Shown: one piece after another, positions 11,075 through 23,500 of the stretch
Position numbering within the stretch: the first letter of the stretch is position 1
How the letters are laid out: each line of letters begins with the position of its first letter
From: Catenaria anguillulae PL171
Lineage: Eukaryota; Blastocladiomycota; Blastocladiomycetes; Blastocladiales; Catenariaceae
DNA: 64,000 nt
Assembly: GCA_002102555.1 (NCBI GenBank)
Contig: MCFL01000003.1
Location: 124,001 to 188,000, forward strand
Direction of reading: 5' to 3'
Position numbers and translations under genes: made by a program
Notes under the pieces: model-generated
What the model was told of the DNA's origin: nothing
Database searches by the model: none
The model's input: only the letters and a program-made list of their open reading frames with translations

Positions 11075-13729
11075 TTAACCAAAAATGCCCCCAGCTCCAC
11101 CACGCGACGACACCCTTTGCCTGAGTTGCGCTACCCTCGATTGCAACGCGCCGTCCTTATTTGCCATCTCCTCCGCAAACCTGATGTACTCGGCCAATAC
11201 GGGCTCCTTGTGACCCTTGTGCCCGAGTGTCCATTCGACCAGATACTCGACCATATCCATGGCCCAGGCCGCCGTCAACTCCACACCATTACCGTCCTCA
11301 GTCGGCCGATCCTTCCACGCCGCCAAGTACCACGTCAACGGATCATCTGGTCCACTGCCGGCATCCCCCGTGGCCTCGTCATCCTCGGTACTCGTGCCAC
11401 CCGCCCCGCCGCCGCCTCCGCCGCCCGCGCTTCCCGCACGCGCGAGCCGATTGCCGGGCGACCCAGACCGCTCGCGCTGGTGTTGCATCAACTGGTGCTG
11501 CGCCCCACCGCCCAATCCTCTGGCCGCCATGCGCTGGCGCTGCGCCACATCGTCCATTTGCGTCCGCCCCGACACATATGCAGGCGAGCTGGCAGACGCG
11601 CCCGATGCGGCGCCCGAGCCCGAGCCCGCGCGCGGCGAGCCCGTGACGGCCCACGACGCACGTGGCGATCGCGCTACTTTGAATGCGCCGCGCAGCGTCG
11701 AGATGGGTTTGGGTTTGGACGCGGCAAGGGCCTTGCCGACTAGTAGGTACATGTCTGGATCCACAGGCAACTTCAGTTTTAGGCAAAGGTGAATGGCGCG
11801 TTTGGCGGCAAGCACGGCAGAGTCGGTTTGTGACAGGCGGTACAGGCATCGCGCGAGCCATGGCCACAGGCGCGCGTCGTGAGGGCTGCCCAGGTAGAGG
11901 AATGGAACAAAGTAGAGTAAGCCAAGGGCCAGAGTGGGTAAAGTGACTTGTAAGACAATCAAGCAACGTACCTCACTGCGGTCGCACGGTCAAAGTACTC
12001 GAGCGCCATGACGTGCATGTCGATGCTTGAATACAAGCTGCCCAGGCCAAAGAGCGCAAGGTGATCGTGCGAGTTGATTCCTACACACACAGAACGTATC
12101 AGCGACTGAATTTGTCGCATTTCTCTATAACTTGATAACCTCAAACGCACTCAACGCCATGGTAAACGCGGCCACCGCCGCATCAAACTGTTTCATCTCG
12201 CGCAACTGATCGCCCAACGTATTCCATGCTTCGCCATTCTCTGGATCCAGCCTGAGCGCGCGCTGCAAGGCATTGACGGCCGAATGATGCTCCTTGCTCA
12301 GGGCGTGCATGTTTGCCAGCACGATCCACGGCTCTGGCCGGCACTTGTCGATGCTGAGCACGTGCCGCGTGATACGTCCAAGGAGCTCGTCGTGTTTACC
12401 GTAAAACAGCGCCAACGCGTACGTTGGGAACGAGTCGAGGCGGTACGGGTCCGTGTCGAGAAGCGCGGTCCAGATGGAGATTGCACGCTCTCGCTCTGGA
12501 GTTGGTCGTGCGTTTTAGAGGGCGATGGCATGTGAAGAGCAAGTTGATATAGGGTAGGTGAGAAGGACGCACCTCGGTCGATAAAAAAGACGTGTGCAGC
12601 CAAATCTTGAAAGACGGGAGAATCACGCCGAAACGAGCGGGCCAGGTGGTACATGGCATCGTCGGCCGATTCACGGTACACCCCCGAAAAATGGACCGTC
12701 ATGGTGAAGAAATGGCGCATGGGTCCACTTGGAAGCAAGGGTTCGAGTTGCAAGTACTGTCGGGCACCAAGCCGGGCAGGCCATTTAGGGGACAGGCAAT
12801 CGACACGCAAAGCAGGTAGCAGAAACCAGGGTACGAACCTTGTCCAAGGATGAGACCAGCTTGACCAGCTCGCTCCATGCTGACCAGTTGTACGTGTACA
12901 AGTTGACGCTGCGCACAAACGCCGAGGTTGCATTGTCTGCCTGATCCAGCCGCACGTACAAGAGCCCGAGTCTGTTCAGGCACACAGACGAAGAGTCAGC
13001 CACGATTGGCTCACGTTTTGCAGCAAAACAAGAAAAAAAAAAAAAGATAAGCGCGCACAAATATTGCAACCAGGAATCCTTGCTCACGACCTCTGCCCTT
13101 TGCCTCGCCGCAACCCGCTCAACAATCTGGCTCACACGTCCATTGGTCACGGCCGCCTGTGTCATGCTCGTGACAGGATCGCCCCTTTCCTCGCTGGCCA
13201 CTCGTTCGCCCGCCAAGTACAGCGCATACCCCCACAAGTACATGCACTTTAGGTCTTCAGAGTCCCTGAGCCGGTGCGCACACCGCAGGTATTCGTGGCA
13301 GTCAAAGTACGCCTTGGCTTCCAGGTACAGCAGCCGGTCTGCGGGGGTGCGCCACTTGTGCGGCTGCAGATAGGGCGGATTGCGTGCCGAGTGAGACGGA
13401 GACGGGGACGGAGCGCCAAACATGGGTGGGTTGGAGATGAATGAGACATTGGTGAGATCGTCGTCCGTGGTCATGGAATGATCGTGTGCGCCCGCAGTCT
13501 GGCCACGGCTGCCCGAGAGTTTCGAAGAGCGCCCGCCACCGCCGCCGCTCGTGTGTGGATCTGAGGCGCCATCGTAGTGGTGGTCTGGGAGGGCAACATG
13601 GTTGAGCTTTTCGGCGGCCCACTTGGCGGCTACGCGCAGCCCGCGATCAGAGCATTCGGTCACGGCGTGCTCGAGGCACTTGGCCAGGAGGGCAGGGGTG
13701 ACTGGGTAGGAGCGAGCGTGAGATTGCAT
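11075..13729 (-). CDS. CDC23: Anaphase-promoting complex subunit CDC23/APC8
   Basis: TPR scaffold subunit of the anaphase-promoting complex (nuclear ubiquitin ligase for mitotic exit). I derive six exons: 13059-13729, 12839-12971, 12573-12756, 12151-12495, 11972-12080 and 11075-11885. All introns are GT-AG of 70-87 nt and the frame closes at 750 aa. The N-terminus has the family block RGLRVAAKWAAEKL and the middle has AYFDCHEYLRCAHRL. TPRs follow: WIVLANMHALSKEHHSAVNAL, then AWNTLGDQLREMKQFDAAVAA and ALFGLGSLYSSIDMHVMALEY. The C-terminal half of the last exon has a long Gly/Ser/Ala-rich insert, unusual for the family. The stretch of T/A near 13035 lies inside intron 1. Start at 13729 precedes the first conserved block. 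Confidence 0.9.
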
Positions 13730-13950
13730 TGAGTTGACTGCGAAGTTTGGTTGTTGATATTCAAGCCTTAGCACTCTGGTCGTGAAGTTTGAATACATTG
13801 TGATCCGGCATGAACTTTTCTGCTCTCAGACCAGGGGGCCAATGCAGGATACGAGGGCGTGCTCAAAGAGTATCCAAGATAGAAACATATTGAAGATTGT
13901 AAATGAATACCGACGGTGCACCATCAGTCTGGTCGCAAGTATCACAATAC

Positions 13951-15459
13951 TTACGAGGCGGCAGTCGAATCGTCCTGCTCTTGCGCCGCCCGATCAGGGC
14001 TGGCCGGCAATGGTTCCTTTGCCGCTGCCTGCTCATCTGTCTGGGCCGTCATCTCCAATCCAAGCAAATCGTTTGATTCCGGTGCAGGAGCGTCGAGCGA
14101 AACATCCATCAACCCTGCCGCATCGAATCCGCCCATGAGAATGTCAGCCGCCGTTGGGGCGGGTGCCGGTGCCGCTTGAGGGCTGCCGAGCAGGTCCAAG
14201 AGCGGCGCAGGAGTTGGATCAGCTGCGGGGACGACATCCAGGCCCAGCGGATCCGTGTTTGCTGGTTTTGAATCTTGCTCTGCACTTGGCTCGCCTTGAG
14301 CGTCCAGATCCGTTTCCACGGGTCCATCCACAGGCGCACTGGCATCCGTCGGTGGAGAAGCGGCGGCTGTAGCTGCCAGGTTCTTTGTGGAAACAGCCTT
14401 TTTGATCACCTCATCGGCCGGGTCGGTAAACTCGGGAATGGTGCGGCGCGTGGGCGATGTGGACCGCGACCGCGGCGGAGCCGTGGTGACTGGCGGGAGC
14501 GGTGAGGGCGCACGTAAAACGGGCGGCGACGATGACGAGGGCGTTGCCTCGTCTTGAGTGTCAATGGCGACTTGCCTGTCGCCACGTGGCGAGATGGCGG
14601 CGCCCGATTCATTGGTCGGGGGTGAGGCAGGACGTGCTGGTTGCACTTGGTCAGCAGAAGCAGTCTCGGTCGTACTACCCACCTGATCGGAATTGCCCGC
14701 CGCCATGGTCAATGACGCGCGCCGCTCGACTCTGGGTGAAGCAACCCGCTCCCTTTCGCCCAACGTCTTGACAACCACGGCCTCGGACGCAACCACAACG
14801 CCGCCACACCGCAACACCACTTGGCACGTGTACTCGTACCCGGGCTCCAACCCATCGACCTCACACTCGCCGGAAAGTGCGCCGGGTGCCACCTGATGCG
14901 ACGCAATCACGTCATTGTTGACGACAATATCGAGCGTGGATTCCTGCTGGGTGCCACCAACGGCCAACCCGCCCGACCACTGCAACACGACCGAGGTTTC
15001 GGTGGCGTTTGCAGCTGTGGCAAGTGTCGGCGCCACGGGATCGGCGTCGCCCAGTTCGGCCAGGATCGAGTCTTGGAGCTGCGAAAACTCGAGCAGCGAC
15101 TCGGATTCGGCACGGGCGTTGCGCGACACGGACACGTCAATGATGGAGCCTGTGGCAATGTCGGGAGGTAAGAGGAGCGTCGGAAATTCCAGAATGTGGT
15201 GGTCGCCCGTGCTGTTTGGCATGGCGAGTCAAAGCATGGCAACAAAGTGAGAACGTGAGAGAGACGGCTGGAGATGCTTTGGACGTAGACAGACGTACAG
15301 GAGGATGGCGACGCCGGCATCGATTTTGCCAACGACCAGTTGGATGGATGAGTGGGGCAGCGGGTTGTGGGCGCTCGCGTGGTGCTGCGCGTGGGTCAGG
15401 GCCAGATCAGCCGGAGCGGAGCCGGAGGCGGCGGCAAGAGAGGAGGTCGATGCAGTCAT
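13951..15459 (-). CDS. CHS5: Exomer scaffold protein CHS5, BRCT domain apparently absent
   Basis: Chs5 is the scaffold of exomer, which exports chitin synthase and other cargo from the trans-Golgi. Exons are 15299-15459 and 13951-15211. The 87-nt intron (GTACGT...CAG) joins them to give GKIDAGVAILLTGDHHILEF, matching the family N-terminus exactly (473 aa). A fibronectin type III domain follows at about 115-205 (TSVVLQW, then EPGYEYTCQVVLR). In yeast a BRCT domain comes next. Here the sequence passes directly into Ser/Pro/Glu-rich disorder. The tail carries clathrin-box and adaptor-like motifs (PLLDLLGSP, SNDLLGLEM). It sits 222 nt upstream of CDC23 in the same orientation. Confidence 0.88.
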
Positions 15460-16406
15460 GGCGAACGTTGGAAGTGTGTTGCATGGATTCTTACTGATAC
15501 TGTGCCCACATCCACATCCGGGTGACGCTTATGTATGGTTGAGGTGTTATGTATGATCCAGCCGATGGCACTGGCTGCGGAAGGTGGACGCAAGTGGAAG
15601 CCTTGTCGAAGCGGCGCCGCCACGTGAGCCATTGGCTTGGCGTTTTCCAGTCGCGTTCCATCGGGATTCCACATGGATCACTCATCAGGGTTTGTTCATG
15701 GCTTCCGGCTCGCCCAGGCCAATAGCGCACAGGCACCCACTCACTCCATCCTCTGTCATGGGCGTATCGTATTGCCTCTTTGCCATGCACGCATGCACTC
15801 GTACTGATCCATATCTTCATCCAAAGTACGTCGTCTGCAGATATGCCAGAGCTTTGCCATCCGCCTCGCTGCCCACCGCGACCCATCTCGGCCGCGCCTT
15901 GCCATGCCCATGGACCATCATCGGGTCGATTTTCATCTTGATTCCCAGTTGTTGGCTCGGGCTCTGTCGGCTCTTTCCTAGGTACCCGGCTGCAAGGTCT
16001 GCAGGTCGCGTGCCCAAATCGAAATCGGGCAACGGCCGTGACACGTTGCGTTTTTGGGTGGGCTGTGTTCACTCACATGTTGAGTGGGGAAGAGAGTGGG
16101 GATCTAGAGGCCATGATTGGCGCCACGCAGCCAAAGGCGTCAGCCAGCCCATGATGGTGTCGGCCGTGCCAGTCGGTCGTGTCAGTGGGTGAGGACAAAC
16201 CGCTCCATTCGAATTCATGCTCATGCAACCGTCCTCGGCCGCACTCTTCAGTTGTCTCACGCTCACTCTTTGATATCCCTCTACATCTGCGCTGTGCATG
16301 TGTAAATATTTACATCCCGAATCCACTCTCGAGACTCGAATTCGAAATGTGCTAACGGACGCCACGGACTCTCCATCCCACAATCCAGATCGCACTCGCA
16401 CACACT
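15460..16406. promoter_or_regulatory. Divergent promoter region between CHS5 and the 16407 gene
   Basis: About 950 bases between two genes transcribed away from each other. I see open frames but no recognisable protein. Specific promoter elements could not be assigned. Confidence 0.35.
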
Positions 16407-17789
16407 TTGAATCCAACAATGTCCGACAACGGTTCCCATTGCCACTCGCACAGCTCCCGCCGCACGGGCCTCAAGGCATCCCCCACGTCCTCCTCGCCAG
16501 ACCCCGACTCGTCCTCAGTGTCGTGCTTGTCCCTCTCGCCTTCAAGTTCCCTTTCAAAGGCCCGCAAACGGATCCGCCGCCTCTTGTCGCTCGTCTCCCG
16601 CCATTCCCATTCCCATTCCCATTCCCGCAAGCACGGCGCAAACGACGAGCAAGTGCCACTGGCTCCCTTGCCGCCATTACAATACGCCATTCACGAACTG
16701 GGGCCGCTGCTTCACCCTTCGTCCCAGTCCGCACCCTCGTCTCCAGCCCAAGGCACACGGCAGCCCACAAATCACCAGCGACATGCCAGCCAACCCGCAC
16801 CACCACCACCACCGCCTTCCCTCAAGTCCATCCTCGTCCGTTCCACCTCGCACCGTTCCCACCACCCACCTCCTCCACCACGCTTGCCGGCCCCTCAGGA
16901 ACCGCCACGTCACCAACCGCCAGCGGCCGCCAGTTCCTTTGATCGACGGCTTCCCATGTCGTCGTTCTCATCCACCTCAGACTCTTCCACGTCGGACATT
17001 GGCCCTTCGTCATCATCATCCACGCTTCCCACAACCGCTGCAGACTCGACCCGCGGCTCGGCCGACTCTGGACTCGCCCCATCCGTCACGTCTGCCGCCT
17101 TGGCCGCCTCGGACGCCCTGGCCCTAGCCGTGCGCACTGTTCTCTCTGACCCGGCTTTACCTTCACTCGACCACCGCGTGTCGCCCACATCCTCCGCCGC
17201 AAAGCGCAAATCGGTTCGCATTGACTTGGAGCCCGCCATTGGCCGCGCACCCAAGTACGACCGGTCGCCCGATCCGGCAAACTTGAGCGAGCGGTTGAGA
17301 CACGGCCGCGTCACGGCGGCAGAACACCGCAGGGTTCTGGACGAGGTGCTTGTCCTCAAGAAGGTCGCTAGGGAGTCGTATCGCAAGGCATTGGGCTCGC
17401 CGTTGACGTCGGCCGAGGCACCGCCGCCGCAGCTTCAACAACATCACGAGGGCGCTGCTGCAACCGATTTTTCCTTGTCGCTGAGCGAGGCGCTTGCTGG
17501 ATCCGTGTCGGATACAAGAGACGTTGTCGGTGCTCTCGTGGCCACATTAGCCGAGTTTGTGGTCAAGGCTTCACCAACGCTCTCCTCCACCACTAGCTCG
17601 GGAAAGCAAACCGATGGAGAAAATGGGCTGGACGATGAGCGTGTCGACTTGGACCGCCAGGATGGCGAGCATGTGATTCCGGGCCACTATCCAGAGTCGC
17701 CGACATTGGCGATTACCCATCACTTGTACACGAGTCCTGTTCCCACGCCTGCCACGCCGGCATCGGCGGCATCGCCGCCGACTACGTAG
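16407..17789 (+). CDS. Low-complexity Ser/Pro-rich protein, function unknown
   Basis: 460 aa from the first ATG (a second ATG at 16419 is equally possible). The N-terminus has basic and HSHSHS repeats encoded by a CCATTC tandem tract. The middle is Pro/Ser-rich, and about residues 225-330 are more ordered: ALAASDALALAVRTVL, then KRKSVRIDLEP, then RLRHGRVTAAEHRRVL. The KSVRI element resembles an RVxF-type docking site for protein phosphatase 1, but this is only a short-motif match. The tail is acidic. Plausible as a real gene because the frame is long, ends cleanly, and has a codon pattern like its neighbours. I do not recognise the family. Confidence 0.6.
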   Translation: MNPTMSDNGSHCHSHSSRRTGLKASPTSSSPDPDSSSVSCLSLSPSSSLSKARKRIRRLLSLVSRHSHSHSHSRKHGANDEQVPLAPLPPLQYAIHELGPLLHPSSQSAPSSPAQGTRQPTNHQRHASQPAPPPPPPSLKSILVRSTSHRSHHPPPPPRLPAPQEPPRHQPPAAASSFDRRLPMSSFSSTSDSSTSDIGPSSSSSTLPTTAADSTRGSADSGLAPSVTSAALAASDALALAVRTVLSDPALPSLDHRVSPTSSAAKRKSVRIDLEPAIGRAPKYDRSPDPANLSERLRHGRVTAAEHRRVLDEVLVLKKVARESYRKALGSPLTSAEAPPPQLQQHHEGAAATDFSLSLSEALAGSVSDTRDVVGALVATLAEFVVKASPTLSSTTSSGKQTDGENGLDDERVDLDRQDGEHVIPGHYPESPTLAITHHLYTSPVPTPATPASAASPPTT

Positions 17790-18338
17790 CTTTCTCTGTA
17801 GCTCTTTTCATATGTAGTCGCGATTTTTGCTTCCTTGCTTGACGACACATTTGTTCCTATTCTACACCCTTCTCCACAACCTACCCATCCGCTTACTCTA
17901 CCCGGTCTGCTCCAAGCACTTGATCCGCCTGGCTGTAGCTGTACTCCTAACGTGCCCTCTGCCTCGCCCATGGGCCTTACATTGTCAGTCCTTGTCCCGG
18001 TTCTTCGACGTGATACCCCTATTGATTGCAATTGTCGTCATTTTGTCTCCTTGTTGCTGCTTTCTTGTCTCCTTCTTGCTTCCTTTTGCAATTTTTTGGT
18101 TCACTGCATGGGCACACCATTACTTACATGGAGCCTATACACGAATTTGCATATCCTTCACGACTTTCCTTGTTGGCGGCCGTGCGTGCCTGGGTGCATT
18201 CAGGTTCGAACGAAGAAACCGTTGATCTACATATCACGCCTACGTACACACATACCCCGGATGTACTCACTCGAGTAAGTATGCTACGTGGCAATTCAAA
18301 ACGGCCGGTATAGTCTGCGCATCTCTCTCTCACGTTCA
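17790..18338. other. Intergenic, pyrimidine-rich
   Basis: Downstream of the 16407 gene and upstream of the F-box gene. T/C-rich, with no recognisable coding segment. Confidence 0.4.
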
Positions 18339-20096
18339 ATGTCTGCATCTACTTCTGCGCCAAGCAGCCACTGCGGCTACGATCCGGCAATAACCGCCAG
18401 CGTGATGACAACCGCAGCGTCCGATCACCGCGGCCACCTGCACCCACGTCCAGCGACGGTCCGCCGGCGCACACTCACGACGCCCTCGCTGCTTCGAATC
18501 CACGGCACACAATCCGATCTCCTCTCTCGCCTGCCAGTCGAACTCGGCCTGCACATCATGGACCTGCTGGCCAACACGCCGCCAGCCTACCGATTCGGGT
18601 CGGCCGCTCTGGGCAACTCGTCGTCGCCGTCTGCGTGCACCTCCACACGCACGCTGTGTGCGTGCGCGGTCGTGTGCAGGTACTGGGCGCGCCTTGCGCT
18701 CGACGACTCGATCTGGCAGAGGCACTTTTCGCGCGTGGTGGCAGCGCGCTTGTTTCATGTGGATCCGGGCGTGCTGCATCCCATGTGCGACTTTGCGGGG
18801 TTGCCGAGGCCAAATGGGATGGTGCCTAGTGTGGCTGGGTCGAGCAGTGCCGGATCGGGATCGGGCGAGTGGGCCGACAATGATGATGACGACGACGAGG
18901 AGGAAGATGGCGCGTACTACCTGACGGACCGCGACCTCATTGGCCTGCTCTCGGCCCGTGTTCACCTTGGTGTGCTCGATGCGGCCTCGCTGCACTCTCT
19001 GCGCTGGTGCATGTCCTTGCCGCCCGCCGCGCTTCGCGACCCCGCACTCGCCCACCGTCGCACGCTCATCCTCGACCACCTCATGCGTACCACCTACCCA
19101 GCGTGGCTCGCGCCCTACCCGCCGCTCAACTTTCGGTGGCTCTCAAAATGGAAATACGCATGTGCCGTGGCGCGCGCAGATACTCGGCGTGTGGTGCTGA
19201 CGAGCGCAGAGCTCGTACGCTTGTGCTTTTACATGCACTTTAACGATTGGGACAATGCCACATTGACGCGGGGCGGCGGGGTGTTTCCCGGGCGGTTGCC
19301 GCCCACTAATGTCAGCGTGTTTTGTGCCGACGGGCAGTATCGCACAACGTATTATCCGCCCGACAGCCCGATTCGCATGTATTGGCATTGGATCACGGAC
19401 AGGATGGATGGTAGCGTGGTTGCGGCGGCCCCATTTGTCAGGGACATGAGTCACTGGGACGACGATGAGGTGAGCGAAGACGATGAGGATGAGGACGAGT
19501 CAAGTTCGAATGACGAGGACGACTCGGATGACGACGACGAGCACGTGTCCGAGGACGGGCGCACCAATTCAACGACCGCCAGTGGATGGTCACTTCGTCC
19601 GCTGATGCCTGTCGGGCCCATGACCCCCGTGGCTGCCCCCTCGTCTGGCCCTGGTGCTGGCCACGTGTCGCACAGCATGGTGATGCCTGCGGCCATGGCC
19701 CACGCGCAGTATCCTGTTTCACCTGCGCCTGCACCTACGTCTGCGGCCATGGCGGACGGTCGTGCAAGTACAACCAGCTGGGTCGGGTATTCGCGTGCGA
19801 GTTTGGCCAGAATCCCTCCTGCGCATGCTCGGTTCTTGAGCGAGTCCAGGTTTATTGGCAGGCCAGAGTTGCCCTTGGCCAGTACCCGGCATCATCGGTA
19901 TCGCGAGTCGTTGCTTCAAGTACGTCCGAGATTCGATTGTTGTGGTGGATGTGGCACATAAGCTGACGATCGAGATCTCATTTGACAGGTGGACAATTAC
20001 TTGCCTCTCACCATTTCGCGCAACCCGAGCACGGGCCAATGGGTCATGCTCAACAGATACTGTACGGTCACTCAAGCTTTCCAATACGTGGTCTGA
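18339..20096 (+). CDS. F-box protein
   Basis: Likely substrate receptor of an SCF ubiquitin ligase. Exon 1 (18339-19919, frame open from 18288) has the F-box at about 62-115: LSRLPVELGLHIMDLL, then VCRYWARLALDDSIWQRHF. The central region has FYMHFNDWDNATL and YYPPDSPIRMYWHW, as in fungal F-box proteins whose C-terminal domain carries W-rich strands. Two acidic Asp/Glu tracts (about residues 180-190 and 370-410) interrupt it. Intron GTACGT...CAG at 19920-19988 leads to exon 2, NYLPLTISRNPSTGQWVMLN, ending at 20096. An alternative third exon ending at 20307 (His/Pro-rich, entered at about 20218) is possible. The start at 18339 is chosen over the ATG at 18288 only because the upstream segment looks non-coding. 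Confidence 0.8.
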
Positions 20097-20313
20097 CTGC
20101 TTGCCTCACAGTCACCGACCGCTATCCGTCGCCACAGACATATTTGAATCGCTCCAACAACCCGTTGGCCCTGGGATTGCATGGGTGGCAATTGCCGACC
20201 AACATCAACCATACCAGCAACACCAGCATATTTGGCCACCTGGCGGCGACCACCACCACCAGTATGGCCACCATCCCGCTCATCCCGTGTACCCGCACTA
20301 TCCTTGAATTGAT

Positions 20314-20330
20314 TCTTCTTTCTCCTCTCT
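20314..20330. repeat. Target-site duplication, left copy
   Basis: The 17-mer TCTTCTTTCTCCTCTCT is repeated exactly at 28629-28645 and the match ends on both sides. The two copies lie at the 3' and 5' ends of the LINE. Both are pyrimidine-rich, so a chance match is possible but unlikely at exactly these positions. Confidence 0.7.
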
Positions 20331-20585
20331 AATTGGTATTGTATTGAAATTGAAGAATTCTGACCCACGTGCGAGAAAAAATTACAACAACAAATCGGGA
20401 CCAAACACTGTATGCACCCAACGCCAATACGGAGGTTCAGATCGAGCCAAAAGTGGTGTGCTGACCAATCGCGCGGAAGGCATGTTGTTGGGCATTGCAA
20501 GGAAAGGCACCAACCCAATACACCAGAGTGCACGCGACCTTGGAATCACGCGGCCGCGCGCCTTGAGCGCAGTGTCAGCTGACGA

Positions 20586-23500
20586 CTACGCAAAGGGAGG
20601 AGCAATACCAGACAGAAGCCACCGTGAGGCGGCATCGTCGGCAGCAAGGCGGGTGTGGTCATGACGACCAACAGGACAACGGAACTTGGCGATGGCGACG
20701 CCGCGCCAGCGGTGAGGGAGAGGGAGGAGAGTGTCAAGGTGGTGGGAGTATGGCGTCAGACACGCCAAGCAAGAGATGGACGGAAGAGGGAGTGGAGGGT
20801 CGAGAGGAGCAGGTAAGGACGAGGGAAGGGACGAGACCATCTTGTATGGTAGCCGCTTGGGTTGCTTTTGCAACTGAGCCGCCGGCGGGAGGGGCGGGGC
20901 CGGGTCGGCAAACGGTGGCAGATCGGCCATGGGTACATCCGGAGGGAGCCGGAACCGGGAAGTGGGCGTTGGGTGGTACACGGGCACATACCCATTGTAC
21001 TTTGAGTGCCGCTTGGTCGGTGTCGCATCCGCTGTCGTTGGTTGCGGTGGAGCTTGGGGTGGGAGCGTGGCAACATGAGCTTCCCACGCGAGCCGCAGCG
21101 CCTCCTTGTTTTCAGGCGTGTTGGGGTCGGGGTAGAAAAGGTTGATGGCCTTGGTGTGCAACTCCCACACATGCTCAAACAGAATGTAAGAGACAGACGA
21201 GAGGAGCAGGCCGGCGACACGCGCAACAGGGGCCTTGAGGCGTGTGCTCATCGGGCGGAGGAGCTCGATCACCTGGGCCGTGACGAGGCAACCAGCGGCA
21301 AGCTGGAGCGACGCGGTGTCGGAGAACCAGAGGCCGACGAGCTGGTGGGCAAGCGCCATGCGGCGGATCGGCTTGGTTGTCAAAGTGGACAAGAGCGTTG
21401 CAACGGCAGTGACGGCAAGTGCTTGTGCAGCTGCACGATCCGCCTCGCCCGCCGGGCACTCGAGCCAGTGCACAGCGTCATCGGCGTACGCCAAGTCGGG
21501 CAGTGGGCAGCGCGGGCACCAAGGGCCTTGGTAGTACTTGTCCGGCCAGCGGGCAAAGTTGAGGAGGCGGGTTGCGAGGCTGTTGGTGCGCACCTTGATC
21601 CGCCGTGTGAGGGCAGTGTTGGATGCGACCGAGGAGTAGAGATCACCCGCGGACCGGCCGTCGTGCAAGGCACATTCGGATGCGGCAGGGTGGACATTGG
21701 ACCAGTCGATGTGAGGGGTTGAGTCACGAAGCTGGTAGTGCGCGCGGATGCGAGAGTGGAAGATGATGAAACGTCGAGGGTCGTTGCTGACGACGCGGGC
21801 GGTGAGCGAAGGGTGGGGAGGGTTTGCTGAAAGGAAGTCGGGCGAGGAATCAGAGTTGGGGTGAGGAGGAGGAAGGACAAAGTGAGATGGAGTATCGGAA
21901 TTTTCTTTTGAGTTAGTTCTTTTTTCTGGATTTGGGGAAGGATCTTGAGTTTGGTTTTGATTTTGATTTTGTAAATGGGAATCTTGGTTATGTGTGCGAG
22001 ACGCCGAAGATGAGGGTGTTTGCAGGCGGGTGGAAGGAACGCGTGGTTGGAAGCGGCGCGCGGCGTGATGGCGCTGGCCGTTGACAATGACGATAGGCTC
22101 GGCCGTGGAGCGCGCGAGGATGTCGAGTGCGTTCTTGGTTGAGCCGAAAGCAAGTGAGAAGGGAAGGTCGGAAGAGGCAAGGAGGTGCGGAGAGATAAAG
22201 GAAGGAGTGAGTTCGGTGGCTGCCGATTTTGCGAGCGCGTCGGCCATGTCGTTGTGGACCCGATGAGGGTTGGCTTGGTCGTCGGAGTGACCCTTGACCC
22301 AGCTGATGGTGACGGAGAGCTTGCGGTGGATGATGACGGTCCGGATGGCCGCCCACTCTTGGCTAAAATTGGAGCGAACGCGCCAGCGCGGGAGGGGAAG
22401 AGAGTTGGATGATGGCGGAGGGACTTGGCGGTGGAACTGGGCGACGGCGGCCTTGGAATCGGTGAGGATGTGGGCGTGCGACGACGTGGGGATAGACGCG
22501 ACCGCAAGAAGAATGGCCCAAACCTCAGCGCGAGTGGACGAGTGGGTGCCGGGCGGGAGCCGGACACGGCACGAGTAGCCAAGCTCGGGGAAGTAGGCTG
22601 CTGCGCCAGACTCGCGGTCGGAATCGGCAAGAGGGGTATCAATGGAGAAAAGAGGATTGGGGGCGTTGAAGAGGGACCCGTCCGTGTACACAATGATTGG
22701 GCGTGGGCGGTCGAGAGACAAGAGAAAATCGGGGACGAGATCAAATGGGCACTCAACACCATCACAGGCGTCAACAGTGGGAGGCGAGGAGACAAAGACG
22801 CGGGAGCAATAAGCGGAAACAACGGCAAGGTCTGGTGACTCGTCGTCGAAGCTGGGTAGGCGGGGGACGGAAAAGAGATTGGGTGACGGAAGGGTAGGCG
22901 GTTTGAGGAGAAAAGAAGGCGCGAGAGAGTGGTCTATAGGCGTGTAGGGCAAAGGAAAGAATGGTGCGACAAAGGTAGAGGGCAAACGGAAAAGAGTATC
23001 AACAACAAACGCGGCAACATCCTTCTCGACACCACCGGCAGTGTAGACGGCAAGCTTGTCGCTGATCTGCTTGTGGACCCGAGCTGGACCAAACTCGGCA
23101 TAGTCGGTGGGAACACCGGCCGCGTCAAGGAGATCGTGCACATACTTGAGACTGTTGCCGCGAAAGTACTTAAGCGCGGCTGCGTATGTGTCTGTGGGGA
23201 GAACAGAAACGAGCGGAAAAGAAATGCCACCCCAAGGGCTGCGTGCAGACGAAGGTGAGCCAGGTTTGTAGGGCAGAAAAAATGTACCTGTCGAGTCCGA
23301 AACGGAAAGACGTCGAGCGTGCATGAGCGGCAGGAGGTTACCGAACCAGCACCTGCTGCGCGCGACGGTCAGTGGGAGTGGGTGAGAGAGTGGGCAGAAT
23401 GGGAGGGCAAGGTTGTGTTGGAGGAGGCAGAGCGATGCCTTGATGGCGACGCTGCGCGGGTGGTCGTCGTTGAGCGCGGTGAGAATGTCGGTGAGGCGGG

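Noticed and set aside
10691-11743. 350-codon plus-strand open frame
   Set aside because: Arg-rich and antisense to the Gly/Ser/Ala-rich last exon of CDC23. High GC suppresses stop codons on the opposite strand.
21006-21722. Long plus-strand frames across the LINE (also 22425-22838, 23547-24389 and 27710-28528)
   Set aside because: All are antisense to the well-supported LINE ORFs and show no domain.
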